From Synechococcus sp. PCC 6312 (lineage in GTDB: Bacteria; Cyanobacteriota; Cyanobacteriia; Thermosynechococcales; Thermosynechococcaceae): a stretch of 64,000 nt of DNA. Below the pieces are notes generated by a model. It made no database searches. It was not told the origin of the DNA and saw only the letters and a program-made list of their open reading frames with translations. Positions 27,754 to 37,641 of this stretch are shown here, in pieces. The position numbers and the translations under genes were made by a program. Within the stretch, counting starts at the first letter, position 1. Every line of letters begins with the position of its first letter. Where the stretch lies: positions 1,861,501-1,925,500 of the forward strand of contig NC_019680.1 in the NCBI RefSeq assembly GCF_000316685.1, read 5' to 3'.

Positions 27754-30579
27754 CTAGTGAACTGAGGTCTTAGCTAAATCATCTAAAACGGCTTGGGCGG
27801 ATTGGTATCGTTGCCGGAAGTTGTAGCGCACCATCCGATTGAGAATATGCTCAAATTGCTCAGAAATTGGCCTAGCACTGGCCCAAATTAACTCGCCAGA
27901 ATTTCGATCATGCTGAATATTACTCGGACTAACTCCACTGAGGGCTTGAATGGCCACGGCTCCCAAAGCATAAATATCACTGGCAAAGGTGGGGTATCCG
28001 GCCATTTGTTCGCTGGGGGCATAGCCACGGGTGCCAATCGCAATCGTAAATTTCTGATCTATGGCGGCCATATCTTCCAGTTGAATATGGCGCACAGCTC
28101 CAAAATCAATTAAGACAAGCTGCTGATCTGAGTCCCGGCGAAGAATATTTCCAGGTTTAATATCGCGATGAATGACGTTTAGGCTGTGGACATAGACGAG
28201 GATGGTTAAGATTTCCTCTAAAAGTTTCTTAACATATCCTGGGCTAAAAGTCCGCTGTTGTTGCAACTCATCCTGAAGAGAGCGACCCTTAACATACTCT
28301 TGAACCAAGAAAAAGGCTTGGCTCTCCTCAAAGTAGGCTAGAAGTCTGGGAATGCGATCGTGCTGGCCAACCTGAGCTAACGTTGCTGCCTCCCGTTGAA
28401 ATAACCGCCGCGCCACCTGCATAAATTTGGCATCGGAGCGTGAGGGCAATAGCTGTTTCACAACACACACCGGCTTAAGGGGCATTTGCGTATCCTCGGC
28501 CAAATAGGTGCGCCCAAAACCACCCCGTCCTAACTGGGTAATGATTTGATACCGTCCCGCCAGCAGGCCTGGAATCAGTTCCGCTGAATAGCTATGGGCA
28601 TCAATATCTTTGGCAGGACTAGAGGTGGGAATAGAACTCGTAGTCGGATCATGTTCCGTTGATTTCAGACCTAGGTTATGGGGATTCAATGCTGAAATAT
28701 CGGTAATCGGAGCCTCTGTTTCCGGGGCGGCATCAAAATCAGCATCAATAACTGTTGCCTCTCCGGGGAAGACTTGGGGGGACGTTGGTATAGATGGCAG
28801 ATTTGCGGCGTGGTTGGGGTTAAGTACCGTTGGTGGTGCTGCCGAGTCTGGTTGGGACGGTAATGAACCATCACCCGTTGAACCTGGCTCACTATCGAGA
28901 ACAAAGGTTGCTTCCGAACATTGCCCAGGCCGGGGATTTGGCACAGCCTTAGCAAAGCGGGTTATTGACGGCCCATCTACGGCAAAGGTTTTTTCAGGAT
29001 CAGTCGCATCTTGACTGGTTACATCAGTAATATCTGTAAGTTCAATCAGGGTATCAGCGGGATCAGTTGGCTTGGGAGATGAGCGGGCAGGATTTTGGGG
29101 ATAACGTTGTGGCAGAGGGGCTGGATCGTGATTAAAGATGGCTGTTGATTCTTGCCCCAGGCCTGGCAGATTGGCAGATGCCGCCGGTGAGATCGCTGTC
29201 AAATCCAGAGCCGTTGGAAGCGGTTGGAATGGTTGGGGCTGACTTGGGGGCAAGGAGAGTGGATCGGGGGGGAGTACCGCTGGGGTGAGGGCTTCTGAAG
29301 GTGATTGTCCTTTCTCTAGACGAGTGGCTCCATAGATCACCATCGCTAATGAGGTTGTCACCATCCCCAGGCCCGCCGGAATCAACGGTAACCATCCTGC
29401 TGCCACTACAAACACACCATAACTGACCCCCACCAAGGCTCCGACACCAATCCCCACCCCCACGCTCGCCAACAGCCAAGAATATCGCCGGGAGAGATTT
29501 AACCAGAGCATCCCCGACAGCAAAGACCAGCCATAGACCCAAACCCATTCCCCCACCCCATCCCAGGCCCAGATTAAGGGTTGAGTCCGATTTACTGCCC
29601 CAATAATTTGTTGGACAATTTGGGCATGGATCACCAGGCCTGGGGTGCGTTCTTCTCCCTCTCTCAGGTTGTTTAAGGGTGTGATAAATTTATCGTTACT
29701 ACTGTCCGCCGTTACCCCCAACAGCACAACCCGATTGCGAATTTGGGCTGGTGGCACTTCCCCCTTTAATACCTGCGTCAAGGACACCTGTTGCCCCAAG
29801 CCTTCATCCTTTTGAAAGTCAATTAGAATCTGGTAGCCCCGCGCATCTATCCCTTGGTATCCCCCCGTATTCGACATAATCCTCTCAAACACCTGATCAC
29901 CGATTTTTAACTGCTCATTGGCATCAAACTCAGCCGGTTTTGACAGATACCGTTGCGCGAGGAGAAACCCCAAAGAGGTTGCCGTAGTACAGAGAGCCTC
30001 AGGTGTCGGTGTCCGCACTAAAATCCCCCGCCGCACCACCCCATCAGGATCCAGGGGTAAATCGGCAAATCCCACCTGATCCGACTCTAAACCCGCTGGC
30101 GATGCCACCCCAGGATTATCCTGACGACCCACTTTACACAGGGCAATGACATCAGGATGGGCAATCAGATATTGACTCAGGTTATTCTGAACCGTGTTTT
30201 CTACCTCAGGATTAAAGGGGTCAGGAATCGGTAAATCCCGAAATAAATCGAGGCCAATCACCTTTGGATTTCCGGCTTGAAGTTTTTCCAGAGCTTGGAT
30301 TAAGAGCCAATCCGGTAACGGCCATATTTTCTGGGACTGAATATCTGCTTCCGTAATCGTGACCAACAGAATTGGCGAATCTACCAATCGCTCGGGCTCG
30401 GAGCGCATCATCTGGTCATAAGCCCGCAACTCAAATGACTCCAGCAAGGTCAGCATCTTCAGACCCATAACGCCCAGAGTGGCCCCAAAGGCAATCAAAA
30501 CTGCGGGAACTTGGGCCTGGAGAACACGTCGCCAAAGGGGAGCATTACTCATGGGGAAGCTATAAAAAATGGGCATCAA
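27754..30579 (-). CDS. CHASE2-domain serine/threonine protein kinase
   Basis: A 941-residue sensor kinase. N-terminal membrane helix (about 15-38), extracytoplasmic CHASE2 domain (about 40-330), three short hydrophobic helices (about 340-410), a long Pro/Thr/Ser-rich linker (about 425-685) and a C-terminal Hanks kinase domain (about 690-935) with QLGRGGFGRTYLAED (P-loop), VVKQLL (Lys), VIHRDIKPGNIL (catalytic loop) and LIDFGAVR (DFG). All key kinase residues are present. The DUF928 gene upstream on the same strand is a frequent neighbour in cyanobacteria and may supply the sensed partner. Confidence 0.93.
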   Translation of the reverse strand: MMPIFYSFPMSNAPLWRRVLQAQVPAVLIAFGATLGVMGLKMLTLLESFELRAYDQMMRSEPERLVDSPILLVTITEADIQSQKIWPLPDWLLIQALEKLQAGNPKVIGLDLFRDLPIPDPFNPEVENTVQNNLSQYLIAHPDVIALCKVGRQDNPGVASPAGLESDQVGFADLPLDPDGVVRRGILVRTPTPEALCTTATSLGFLLAQRYLSKPAEFDANEQLKIGDQVFERIMSNTGGYQGIDARGYQILIDFQKDEGLGQQVSLTQVLKGEVPPAQIRNRVVLLGVTADSSNDKFITPLNNLREGEERTPGLVIHAQIVQQIIGAVNRTQPLIWAWDGVGEWVWVYGWSLLSGMLWLNLSRRYSWLLASVGVGIGVGALVGVSYGVFVVAAGWLPLIPAGLGMVTTSLAMVIYGATRLEKGQSPSEALTPAVLPPDPLSLPPSQPQPFQPLPTALDLTAISPAASANLPGLGQESTAIFNHDPAPLPQRYPQNPARSSPKPTDPADTLIELTDITDVTSQDATDPEKTFAVDGPSITRFAKAVPNPRPGQCSEATFVLDSEPGSTGDGSLPSQPDSAAPPTVLNPNHAANLPSIPTSPQVFPGEATVIDADFDAAPETEAPITDISALNPHNLGLKSTEHDPTTSSIPTSSPAKDIDAHSYSAELIPGLLAGRYQIITQLGRGGFGRTYLAEDTQMPLKPVCVVKQLLPSRSDAKFMQVARRLFQREAATLAQVGQHDRIPRLLAYFEESQAFFLVQEYVKGRSLQDELQQQRTFSPGYVKKLLEEILTILVYVHSLNVIHRDIKPGNILRRDSDQQLVLIDFGAVRHIQLEDMAAIDQKFTIAIGTRGYAPSEQMAGYPTFASDIYALGAVAIQALSGVSPSNIQHDRNSGELIWASARPISEQFEHILNRMVRYNFRQRYQSAQAVLDDLAKTSVH

Positions 30580-30671
30580 TTTATAGCCTTAATCTTAATC
30601 TCTCCCTTCCCAATTGAACGGATAGAGTTAAAATTCCCTGAGATTTTGCCGCGCTTGGAGCATTAACTGAG

Positions 30672-31598
30672 TTACTGGGCCTGGCAGCAGTCCAATATGG
30701 GCATTGTTGCAATACCCGGATCCACCCCTGCTTCTTGGAGATAAGTTTGCCATTGGTCTTGATAGCTAGAGTTACTAGGGCTGCTCTGTTGCAGTTGAAC
30801 CAAAGCCGTTAAGGTATCGTTCCAAATTTGATTGGCAGCATAGAGGGGGAGCCGTTCCGCCACTGGGGTACTGTTGATAGCCTGGAGCATATTTGGATCT
30901 AAATCCACCCGCTCTACCCAGCCCTCCACATAGGGAAAACCACTGGGGTCACTACTGCACACTAAGGAAAAGTTCCATTTATATTTCTTGCCAACTTCCA
31001 GGCCATTGCTTCCTCCGTTGAGCTTAACCTTGACAATACCGGCCGTTGGATTAATGCCGTAGGTACGTTGCTCAATCAGGTTACCCTGCTCATCGGACAC
31101 AATCAGTTCAATGGCTTTAGCAGAAGAAGCAGGAACATAGAAAAACAGGTCTGGATTCTTGGAAGCTGTCAGGGCCAAGCCATTATTGGGAGCCAAAGCA
31201 GTTAATTTGACTGATCCAGGTGTGCAAGTTGTCCCCCGGGTCGCCCCTGCTACTGTATTACCAGGCATTCCTAAATGACTAGGGATATAGGCTAGACGAT
31301 TAGCAACGGGCCGGTTTGCAACTCGATCTCGAGCAATATAGGCCTGAACATTACTAATCGCCACAGTGGCATAGCGATCGCCTGGACGCAGACTCAGGGC
31401 CTTCTTGAAATTGACTAGGGCAGACTGATAATCCCTGCGAGCCGTTAAGCCATAGCCCTTTTGCATCGCCCCATTATAGCCATCTGATGCTGTCTGAGCC
31501 ATCACAGCCGGAGTTACGAGGGGTAAGGCAATTAAGGGAGAGGAGAGGCCGATGACTCCAAGTAAACTGGCCTGGGCAATAAAGCGTGTGGGAAACAT
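30672..31598 (-). CDS. DUF928 secreted protein with a TPR-like region
   Basis: A 308-residue protein with a signal peptide (cut near VMAQTAS, about 35), a TPR-like pair (YNGAMQKGYGLTARRDYQSALVNFKKALSL) and a DUF928 domain (SVKLTALAPNNGLALTASKNPDLFFYVP through the Cys-containing C-terminus). The family is secreted; function unknown. It sits 92 bases upstream of the CHASE2 kinase on the same strand. Confidence 0.85.
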   Translation of the reverse strand: MFPTRFIAQASLLGVIGLSSPLIALPLVTPAVMAQTASDGYNGAMQKGYGLTARRDYQSALVNFKKALSLRPGDRYATVAISNVQAYIARDRVANRPVANRLAYIPSHLGMPGNTVAGATRGTTCTPGSVKLTALAPNNGLALTASKNPDLFFYVPASSAKAIELIVSDEQGNLIEQRTYGINPTAGIVKVKLNGGSNGLEVGKKYKWNFSLVCSSDPSGFPYVEGWVERVDLDPNMLQAINSTPVAERLPLYAANQIWNDTLTALVQLQQSSPSNSSYQDQWQTYLQEAGVDPGIATMPILDCCQAQ

Positions 31599-31751
31599 AG
31601 TGAACTCCTATTCTGAGGCAGCTTCAGTAAATAGCTAGCTTGGGTGGATACCTACAGTGTCCCTAAACCCGAAGGATGTAGGCGTGATATGAACATTTTT
31701 TTAACGTGATCCTCTGGCGACATTTCTGTGACTAGAATCACAAGCTAGCCC

Positions 31752-32057
31752 TCAATGGGTCATCCTACAGTAGAAAATTTGCCACTGAACCAGGCCTGGG
31801 GGTATCCCTAGAACGATCGGTTCACTATTCTTTTGCAACCAGTGTGCTAGCCTCTCCATACATTCCTCCTGCGATTTAAGACTAGCTGGTAAATCCTGAC
31901 AAAAAGCTACTGCATCAACCTCTGAGGCTGTAAGCTCAATTCCATTCACTGATAAGCATGTATAAACAGTAATCAGAGCTACCCTCTTATTCCCATCTCC
32001 AAAACGCGGTATTTGTTCATCCCGCGCCGCCGCAATCTTTTTCTCAACATTGGGGTT
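31752..32057 (-). pseudogene. Decayed Fic/Doc-type toxin
   Basis: The frame opens after a TAG at 32058-32060 with no proper start. It encodes IPRFGDGNKRVALITVYTC, LSVNGIELTASEVDAV and ERLAHWLQKNS, which match the C-terminal part of Doc-type (death-on-curing) Fic proteins: the GNKR of the HPFxDGNKR motif and the NGxEL helix. The HPF part is degenerate (IPRF) and the N-terminal half is missing. A residual 65-residue frame from a GTG at 31949 could still be translated. The gene is probably dead. Confidence 0.45.
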
Positions 32058-32145
32058 CTATGGTGAGATTTCAGATCCCCTAGGAGTCTTAGTCGCAAAA
32101 AGGATGTCCCTATCGTAAATATTTATGCAATCAGTTGTTGTAAAG

Positions 32146-32577
32146 CTAGGCAGCTAGGGTTAAATTCAAAGACTGCCACAACCGCCGCCGTCCCAGAGCC
32201 ACGTCCTCCGGCCGACATTGCCAACGGGGGCTAGCCGTCATTAATAAACTTTCCAAACTCTCCCGGTCAAATAAATGCCAAACCCATGCCCCTTCAACTT
32301 CATCCACAACCCCATAGCAATTGGTGGTGACACAGTGGATTTTCAGTTCTGTCGCAGCCCGCGACCATGTTAAGGATTCCCCAGGCCCCAAGTCCCAAAA
32401 ATGCTCCATAAACTGCTTTAACTCGCCCCCAGATTCCACATTCAGTCCTGGAATTGGTCTCGATAACTGTTGCTCCCCATTCACCCAAAGCCAATAATGG
32501 CGAGATGGATCTATCCCTTCCAGCCAAAGAGATTCATCATCCAAACGGTAACGGGGAGCCAGGGTAAAGCAGGGCAT
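32146..32577 (-). CDS. Uncharacterised cyanobacterial protein
   Basis: A 143-residue soluble protein, not recognised. It is rich in Trp (SLWLEGIDPSRHYWLWVNGEQQL, WVWHLFDRESLESLL) and has two Cys near the middle (IHCVTTNCYG). No signal peptide or membrane helix. Frame quality and codon use resemble neighbours, including CAGGCC motifs, so it looks native. Confidence 0.65.
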   Translation of the reverse strand: MPCFTLAPRYRLDDESLWLEGIDPSRHYWLWVNGEQQLSRPIPGLNVESGGELKQFMEHFWDLGPGESLTWSRAATELKIHCVTTNCYGVVDEVEGAWVWHLFDRESLESLLMTASPRWQCRPEDVALGRRRLWQSLNLTLAA

Positions 32578-32920
32578 AAATATTTTCCAGGTATTTAATA
32601 AAGTTATTTTTTAGAGTCAGCTAGTCTCCTAAGGGAGATGGCAACTAAGGTATTTTGAGTATTGATAAGACTCCTTAATTAGATCAATCAGACTTAATAA
32701 TGTGTTACAGACGAGTTCACAAAACTTTATTTCATCTGGGACATTGGCCAAAGTTAGCAAAAGTGACAGATAAGAATCTTTACAATCACATGAGCTGTGG
32801 TAACATTCACCTGAGTTATGCCCCTATTAGCCGGAAACGATTTTTGACTCATTTGCGTCAGACAATTCTTAAATCGGCCATGCAAGGGAACATCCCTAAT
32901 TATTGAGGACGGTATCTGGA
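32578..32920. other. Intergenic stretch with no supported gene
   Basis: A 340-base AT-rich interval between a minus-strand and a plus-strand gene. A 68-codon frame on the plus strand has no ribosome-binding site or known similarity. The oxidoreductase promoter is presumably here, but no clear box is seen. Confidence 0.4.
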
Positions 32921-34000
32921 GTGACTCAACCCAACTTTGCAAATTCTCCCCAGGCCCAGAGCCATCGTGCTCCCGTTCCCCCGGTCAAAGTCGGTGTCAT
33001 TGGGGTCGGCAACATGGGGCAGCACCACACTCGAGTCTTAAGTCTGCTCAAAGATGTGGAACTGGTGGGAATTTCGGACTTGAACTTAGAGCGGGGTATT
33101 GATACCGCCAGTAAATATCGAGTCCGTTTTTTTGAGGATTATCACGACCTACTGCCCCATGTAGATGCGGTTTGTATTGCCGTCCCCACTCGCCAGCACC
33201 ATGAGGTTGGCATTACCTGCTTACGGGCTGGGGTCCATGTTCTGGTTGAAAAACCCATCGCCGCCAGTATTGCCGAAGCGGAATCTCTAGTGAATACAGC
33301 CGCAGAACAGACTTGTATTTTGCAAGTTGGGCACATTGAGCGGTTTAACCCAGTTTTTCAAGAATTTAGTCAGGTTTTAACAACCGAAGAAATTCTCGCC
33401 CTCGAAGCCCATCGGATGAGTCCCTATTCAGACCGGGCCAATGATGTTTCCGTGGTTTTGGACTTGATGATCCATGACATTGACCTCCTGCTGGAACTGA
33501 CTAATTCTCCGGTTTCGCGGTTAACCGCCGCCGGGAGTCGTTCGGCTAATTCCGGCTATTTGGATTATGTTACTGCCACCTTAGGATTTGCCAATGGGGT
33601 AGTGGCCACCCTGACAGCTAGCAAAGTCACCCATCGCAAATTACGCCGGATTGTCGCCCACTGTAAAAAATCCCTGACAGAAGCAGATTTCTTAAAAAAT
33701 GAGATCTTGATCCATCGCCAAATGCACGCCAGTTGTCTCGCTGATCATGGGCAAGTGCTATACCGTCAAGATGGGCTGATCGAAAAAGTTTATACCAGCA
33801 ACATTGAGCCACTCCATGCAGAATTAGAGCATTTTGTCCATTGTGTGCGTGGGGGCAATCCTCCTTCTGTGGGTGGAGAGCAGGCCCTAAAAGCCTTACG
33901 TCTAGCCAGCTTGATTGAGCAGGTAGCCCTAGATGGACATGGCTGGCCGGGGGAAAATCTGGCGGCCTTAAATGCCATCACAGGGGTTGCAGCCACCTAA
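32921..34000 (+). CDS. Gfo/Idh/MocA family oxidoreductase
   Basis: NAD(P)-dependent sugar or small-molecule dehydrogenase of about 360 residues. Rossmann motif VGVIGVGNMGQHHTRVLSLL, catalytic-region EKP in VLVEKPIAAS, and IHDIDLLLELT with the usual His/Asp. The C-terminal half is the alpha/beta domain. The substrate cannot be named; resemblance to WlbA/MviM-type enzymes is general. The start could be GTG at 32921 (chosen) or TTG at 32903. Confidence 0.85.
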   Translation: MTQPNFANSPQAQSHRAPVPPVKVGVIGVGNMGQHHTRVLSLLKDVELVGISDLNLERGIDTASKYRVRFFEDYHDLLPHVDAVCIAVPTRQHHEVGITCLRAGVHVLVEKPIAASIAEAESLVNTAAEQTCILQVGHIERFNPVFQEFSQVLTTEEILALEAHRMSPYSDRANDVSVVLDLMIHDIDLLLELTNSPVSRLTAAGSRSANSGYLDYVTATLGFANGVVATLTASKVTHRKLRRIVAHCKKSLTEADFLKNEILIHRQMHASCLADHGQVLYRQDGLIEKVYTSNIEPLHAELEHFVHCVRGGNPPSVGGEQALKALRLASLIEQVALDGHGWPGENLAALNAITGVAAT

Positions 34001-34085
34001 AATCTCTCTGGAGTCGTCTAGTGGTAGCTTAAAATATAGCTGTGGTTAAAAATAAACTTAGCCTCGGTTAGAGCATCCTGAATCT

Positions 34086-35399
34086 ATGAAGCAATCTCAC
34101 AGTGGCGATCTCCTCTCTCAATACAGCCAAGGCCAACGGAATTTTCGAGGGATGAGTTTACAGGGCCTGGAATTACCTCTAGCCAGCCTGAGTCATAGTG
34201 ATTTTGCCAACTGCAATCTGAGTGGGGTGAATTGGAGCGGTGCCGACTTAATCAAGGTCAACTTTAGTAAGGCTAATCTCCGCAATGCCAAGTTGATTGG
34301 AGCAGACTTAAGTGGGGCCAATTTGGTTGATGCAGATCTGCGCGGGGCGATGTTAAGTGGGGCAATCTTAGTCGGGGCCTATCTCTCACGGGCCAACTTG
34401 GAGCAAGCGGTACTGAGTGGGGCCGTTTTGAATGGGGCTGTCCTGCGGGATAGTCGCCTCCGGGATGCCAATTTTGTTGGGGCAGATTTAAGCGGTGCGG
34501 ATTTGTCGGGGGCGGATGCGCGGGAGTCGGACTTAGCTGAGGCCCAGTTAGAAGGGGCAGTTCTCCCAGATGGTTCGGTCAGATATACTCCCGATAATCA
34601 AGGGGAACTAGCAGAAGATCTGAGTGCCCAAAACACGGTCGTAGAGACTCACAATGCGCCCGACAATGAAACCATCATCCGCCATTTTCTCCAGGCCCCC
34701 CTGGCAGAGATGGATCTCCTGGGCAACGAATACCTGCACATTGACTCCGGGGCCATAGATGCCTGCCATTTGGTTAGTCAAACAGAAGAATTAATTGCCA
34801 CGCGCACCTGGGTAGCCGGATTACCAACCGTGACCCTGTATCCAAACACATCCATGACAACCTCCGTAGACCAACTCCTAGGAGAACTTGGCTTTTTACC
34901 AGAGCGGGAAGTTTTAGAACCCATGGCCTGGGTGGAATATCGGCGTGGGTCACGATTACCCGGCCATGAACATACCTTTGGGGAGGCACGACGGCTCTGG
35001 AAAAGTTGGTGGATGGGGCAACAAGCGGGGGATAGACAGGACTGTTCAGCAATTTTGGTTTGGCGGGATGAACAGTGGGTACCCTTGGTGGATATTAATT
35101 TTGCCGGGTTTCCCGATGGCTTGATCACGATCACGTTAAGCAACGGGGTTGAGTGGATCCTGTCCCCGAATCAGAAAATTAACTGGCTAACTCCAGATGC
35201 GACTGAGATTGCCGATCAACCCGCTGAGGTTTCTTCTTTAATATCTTGGGAGCAGATCAGGGAAATTCTGGTTTATCGGGATGGGGAACTGCGAATTCAA
35301 ACGGGCCTCGGTGAGTTAGTTGTTCAAGGAGAGAAAATAACCTGCTCGTTGAATAGCGTTCCGTTGCCTGTGACTGAGTTAATTACGGACAAAAGTTAG
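34086..35399 (+). CDS. Pentapeptide-repeat protein with C-terminal domain of unknown function
   Basis: A 437-residue protein. Residues about 20-165 form many A(D/N)LxG pentapeptide repeats (for example ADLSGANLVDADLRGAMLSG), which fold as a right-handed beta helix. A Glu/Asn-rich linker follows, then a roughly 230-residue C-terminal region with Trp-rich segments (LFWRDEQW-like, VEWILSPNQKINW) that I do not recognise. No signal peptide, so likely cytosolic. It lies 9 bases upstream of the TsaC-like gene. Confidence 0.85.
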   Translation: MKQSHSGDLLSQYSQGQRNFRGMSLQGLELPLASLSHSDFANCNLSGVNWSGADLIKVNFSKANLRNAKLIGADLSGANLVDADLRGAMLSGAILVGAYLSRANLEQAVLSGAVLNGAVLRDSRLRDANFVGADLSGADLSGADARESDLAEAQLEGAVLPDGSVRYTPDNQGELAEDLSAQNTVVETHNAPDNETIIRHFLQAPLAEMDLLGNEYLHIDSGAIDACHLVSQTEELIATRTWVAGLPTVTLYPNTSMTTSVDQLLGELGFLPEREVLEPMAWVEYRRGSRLPGHEHTFGEARRLWKSWWMGQQAGDRQDCSAILVWRDEQWVPLVDINFAGFPDGLITITLSNGVEWILSPNQKINWLTPDATEIADQPAEVSSLISWEQIREILVYRDGELRIQTGLGELVVQGEKITCSLNSVPLPVTELITDKS

Positions 35400-35408
35400 G
35401 GGGCTATT

Positions 35409-36065
35409 ATGGCTAATCTAATTTCCCTCCATGCCACCACCCCCCAGCCCCGGATAGTCGAGCAACTCGTTCAATCCTTACAGACCGGTGCGGTGCTCCT
35501 CTATCCCACAGATACGGTTTATGCCATTGGTTGTGACTTGAACCACAAGGGGGCGATTCAGCGAGTCCGACAACTGAAACAACTCTCTAACGACAAGCCC
35601 TTAACATTTTTGTGTCCTTCCCTCTCAGATATTTCTCGCTATGCCTATGTCAGTGACCCGGCCTATAAACTGATGCGGCGGTTGATTCCTGGCCCCTATA
35701 CCTTCCTCCTGGGTGCAACCAAATTAGTTCCCAAACTCGTCCAAAACCCCAAGCGAAAAACCACTGGAATTCGTGTCCCCGACTCAGCTATTTGCCAGGC
35801 CCTGCTCACTGCCTTGGGCAATCCCATTATTTCTACATCGGCCCCTTTGCCCCCGGATCAGGATCATTATCGGGATACGGCGGAACTTTTTGATCGCTTT
35901 GACCGCTTGGTGGATGTGATTATTGATGCTGAAATTGTCCCAGGCCGGGCTGTTTCGACAATCATTGACTGTGGGGTTGAACCTCCCAAAATTGTCCGGC
36001 GGGGCCTGGGTTGGGAAAATTTACCCATGGAATTACAGGAGAGTGATGAGCTTGCCTACTTGTAG
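35409..36065 (+). CDS. YrdC/Sua5-type L-threonylcarbamoyladenylate synthase
   Basis: Makes threonylcarbamoyl-AMP for the t6A37 modification of tRNAs. YrdC-domain features: AVLLYPTDTVYAIGCDL (about 29-45), RVRQLKQLSNDKPLTFLC (KRxxxKP motif), PGPYTFLL and a later TSAPL. The length of 218 residues fits the short TsaC/YciO type, without the extra Sua5 domain. YciO-like paralogues are similar, so the assignment of tRNA function is likely but not certain. Confidence 0.85.
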   Translation: MANLISLHATTPQPRIVEQLVQSLQTGAVLLYPTDTVYAIGCDLNHKGAIQRVRQLKQLSNDKPLTFLCPSLSDISRYAYVSDPAYKLMRRLIPGPYTFLLGATKLVPKLVQNPKRKTTGIRVPDSAICQALLTALGNPIISTSAPLPPDQDHYRDTAELFDRFDRLVDVIIDAEIVPGRAVSTIIDCGVEPPKIVRRGLGWENLPMELQESDELAYL

Positions 36066-36220
36066 GAGAAGTTTTCTTAGTAGGAGTTGAAAAATTACGG
36101 CTCATCTGACCTGTTCCTTGATCCCAGGCCACGGCAACCCGGATAATACCTGAAGACTTGCTAACAAACTTGATCGCGAATGGTTGCATTACTTTTTTAA
36201 CACTGTTGGGAGAAATCACG

Positions 36221-36574
36221 ATGGCAATTTTGAAAAAACTCTTTTCGGCTCTCTTTGGCTTCTTAGGCGGCTTACTCGGCCTGGGTAAGAAATCTGGCTA
36301 CTATTTAGAACTGGATGAGGCTAAATCTGTTCCTAAGGCTCCGGCTCCGGCAGCAGAAACTTCAGCCCCAGTTGCCCCTGTTAAAGTCGAAACCCCGGCT
36401 CCCACACCCAACCCTCTCAACTTGCCTGCACCCACCGTAACGACCAATCCTGAACCCTTAACTACGGCTCCTGAAGCTCCAGCAGTTCCCTATTTTCAAT
36501 TTGCGCGCCGCCGGCCTGGAGCAAACATGAAGAGCTTTTTGGAACTGGCTAAACAAGTTAAAACCCCTGCTTAG
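36221..36574 (+). CDS. Cyanobacterial conserved small protein
   Basis: A 117-residue protein beginning MAILKKLFSALFGFLGGLLGLGKK (a Gly-rich amphipathic or membrane helix), followed by YYLELDEAKS, a Pro/Ala/Thr-rich linker (about 35-85) and a basic C-terminus FARRRPGANMKSFLELAKQVK. GGGAGA precedes the ATG at 36221. I recall similar proteins in other cyanobacteria, without function. It is followed 9 bases later by another unknown gene. Confidence 0.7.
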   Translation: MAILKKLFSALFGFLGGLLGLGKKSGYYLELDEAKSVPKAPAPAAETSAPVAPVKVETPAPTPNPLNLPAPTVTTNPEPLTTAPEAPAVPYFQFARRRPGANMKSFLELAKQVKTPA

Positions 36575-36583
36575 GCTATCTGT

Positions 36584-37603
36584 GTGGATCAAAACTCCTT
36601 TATTGCTTTGCCTGGCTTAGAACTTGATGTGGAGCTGCCCGATCCGGAGGATTTAGGTCTTTCGGATCAGGATTTTTTATCCAAGGTTGACCTGGCCTGG
36701 CAAGTTTGTGAACGCTTTGATCTCCAAACAGAAATTTGGCGGGGACGAATTTTACGAACGGTTCGAGACCGGGAAAAACAACAGGGGGATAGTCGGGGTC
36801 AGGGATTTTTACGCTGGCTCCAAGAACAGGAAATTAGTAAAACTCGCGCCTATAGTTTGATTGAACTGGCTAATAGTGCTGATACGCTCCTGAGTTCTGG
36901 GGCTTTGCCTGCAGCGGCTGTGGAACGCTTTAGTAAGAGAGCTTTTGTGGAAACCGCCCAGGCCCCGCCTGAAGTTCAAGAAATGGTGACTACGGCGGCC
37001 AATCGAGGAGAGCGGATTACCTATCGAGAAGTCAAGCAAATCAATGACGAGTGGACAACCCTCCAATCCGATATTTTGCCACCGATTATCAAAGAAAAAG
37101 CCGCTGATCGGAGCCTGTCCCCCCGCTATCTAGCCCCATTGGTCAAAGAGTTGGAGAAACTGCCTCTTGAGCAGCAAACTAGTCTCCAGGCCGAGGTGGC
37201 CCAAACCCCAGATGTGGATACCATTAAGCTAGTCACCGCTGCTGCCCGCAGTTTATCTCGCTACTTGGAATCGGCTCCCCAAATCCAGGCCCTTAGTCAA
37301 CTCGAACTGGATCTCACCCAGGCCCTCGGGGAAGCCCAACGCCTTGGTCAACTCCAATCTGCCGCAGATCTCGTCCAACAGGCCGCCCAACTAGAAACAA
37401 CCATTGCTCGCCTTTATACCACCTGGAAACGCCTCAGTTACTTAGCAGAGCAGCTTTATGTTGAATCAGGTAGTAGTACCCCCCACCTCCGGCAATTACT
37501 CACCGGCCTGGAAACGTTGTCAGGAGATTTGTTAGAAATTCAGTTGGGACAAGGAGATAAAGCCCGCATGGTGCGGATTCATATCTTGCCAGATGAAGGG
37601 TGA
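36584..37603 (+). CDS. Uncharacterised helical protein with DUF3102-like segment
   Basis: A 339-residue protein from a GTG, mostly helical. Residues about 40-110 (WQVCERFDLQTEIWRGRIL, GFLRWLQEQEISKTRAYSLIELAN) resemble the DUF3102-type segment of DNA-associated proteins. The C-terminal half has Gln/Leu-rich coiled-coil-like helices. No enzyme motif is seen. It follows the preceding gene by 9 bases, and its 3' end lies just before the kinase gene. Confidence 0.6.
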   Translation: MDQNSFIALPGLELDVELPDPEDLGLSDQDFLSKVDLAWQVCERFDLQTEIWRGRILRTVRDREKQQGDSRGQGFLRWLQEQEISKTRAYSLIELANSADTLLSSGALPAAAVERFSKRAFVETAQAPPEVQEMVTTAANRGERITYREVKQINDEWTTLQSDILPPIIKEKAADRSLSPRYLAPLVKELEKLPLEQQTSLQAEVAQTPDVDTIKLVTAAARSLSRYLESAPQIQALSQLELDLTQALGEAQRLGQLQSAADLVQQAAQLETTIARLYTTWKRLSYLAEQLYVESGSSTPHLRQLLTGLETLSGDLLEIQLGQGDKARMVRIHILPDEG

Positions 37604-37641
37604 GGGGTAAGAACCACAGTCCAGCAACCAGCCTGGAAAGA

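Noticed and set aside
28610-29014. 134-codon frame antisense to the CHASE2 kinase linker
   Set aside because: A shadow of the Pro/Ser/Thr-rich coding sequence on the other strand.
32700-32906. 68-codon frame before the oxidoreductase gene
   Set aside because: No ribosome-binding site or similarity, and its end overlaps the likely start region of the oxidoreductase gene.
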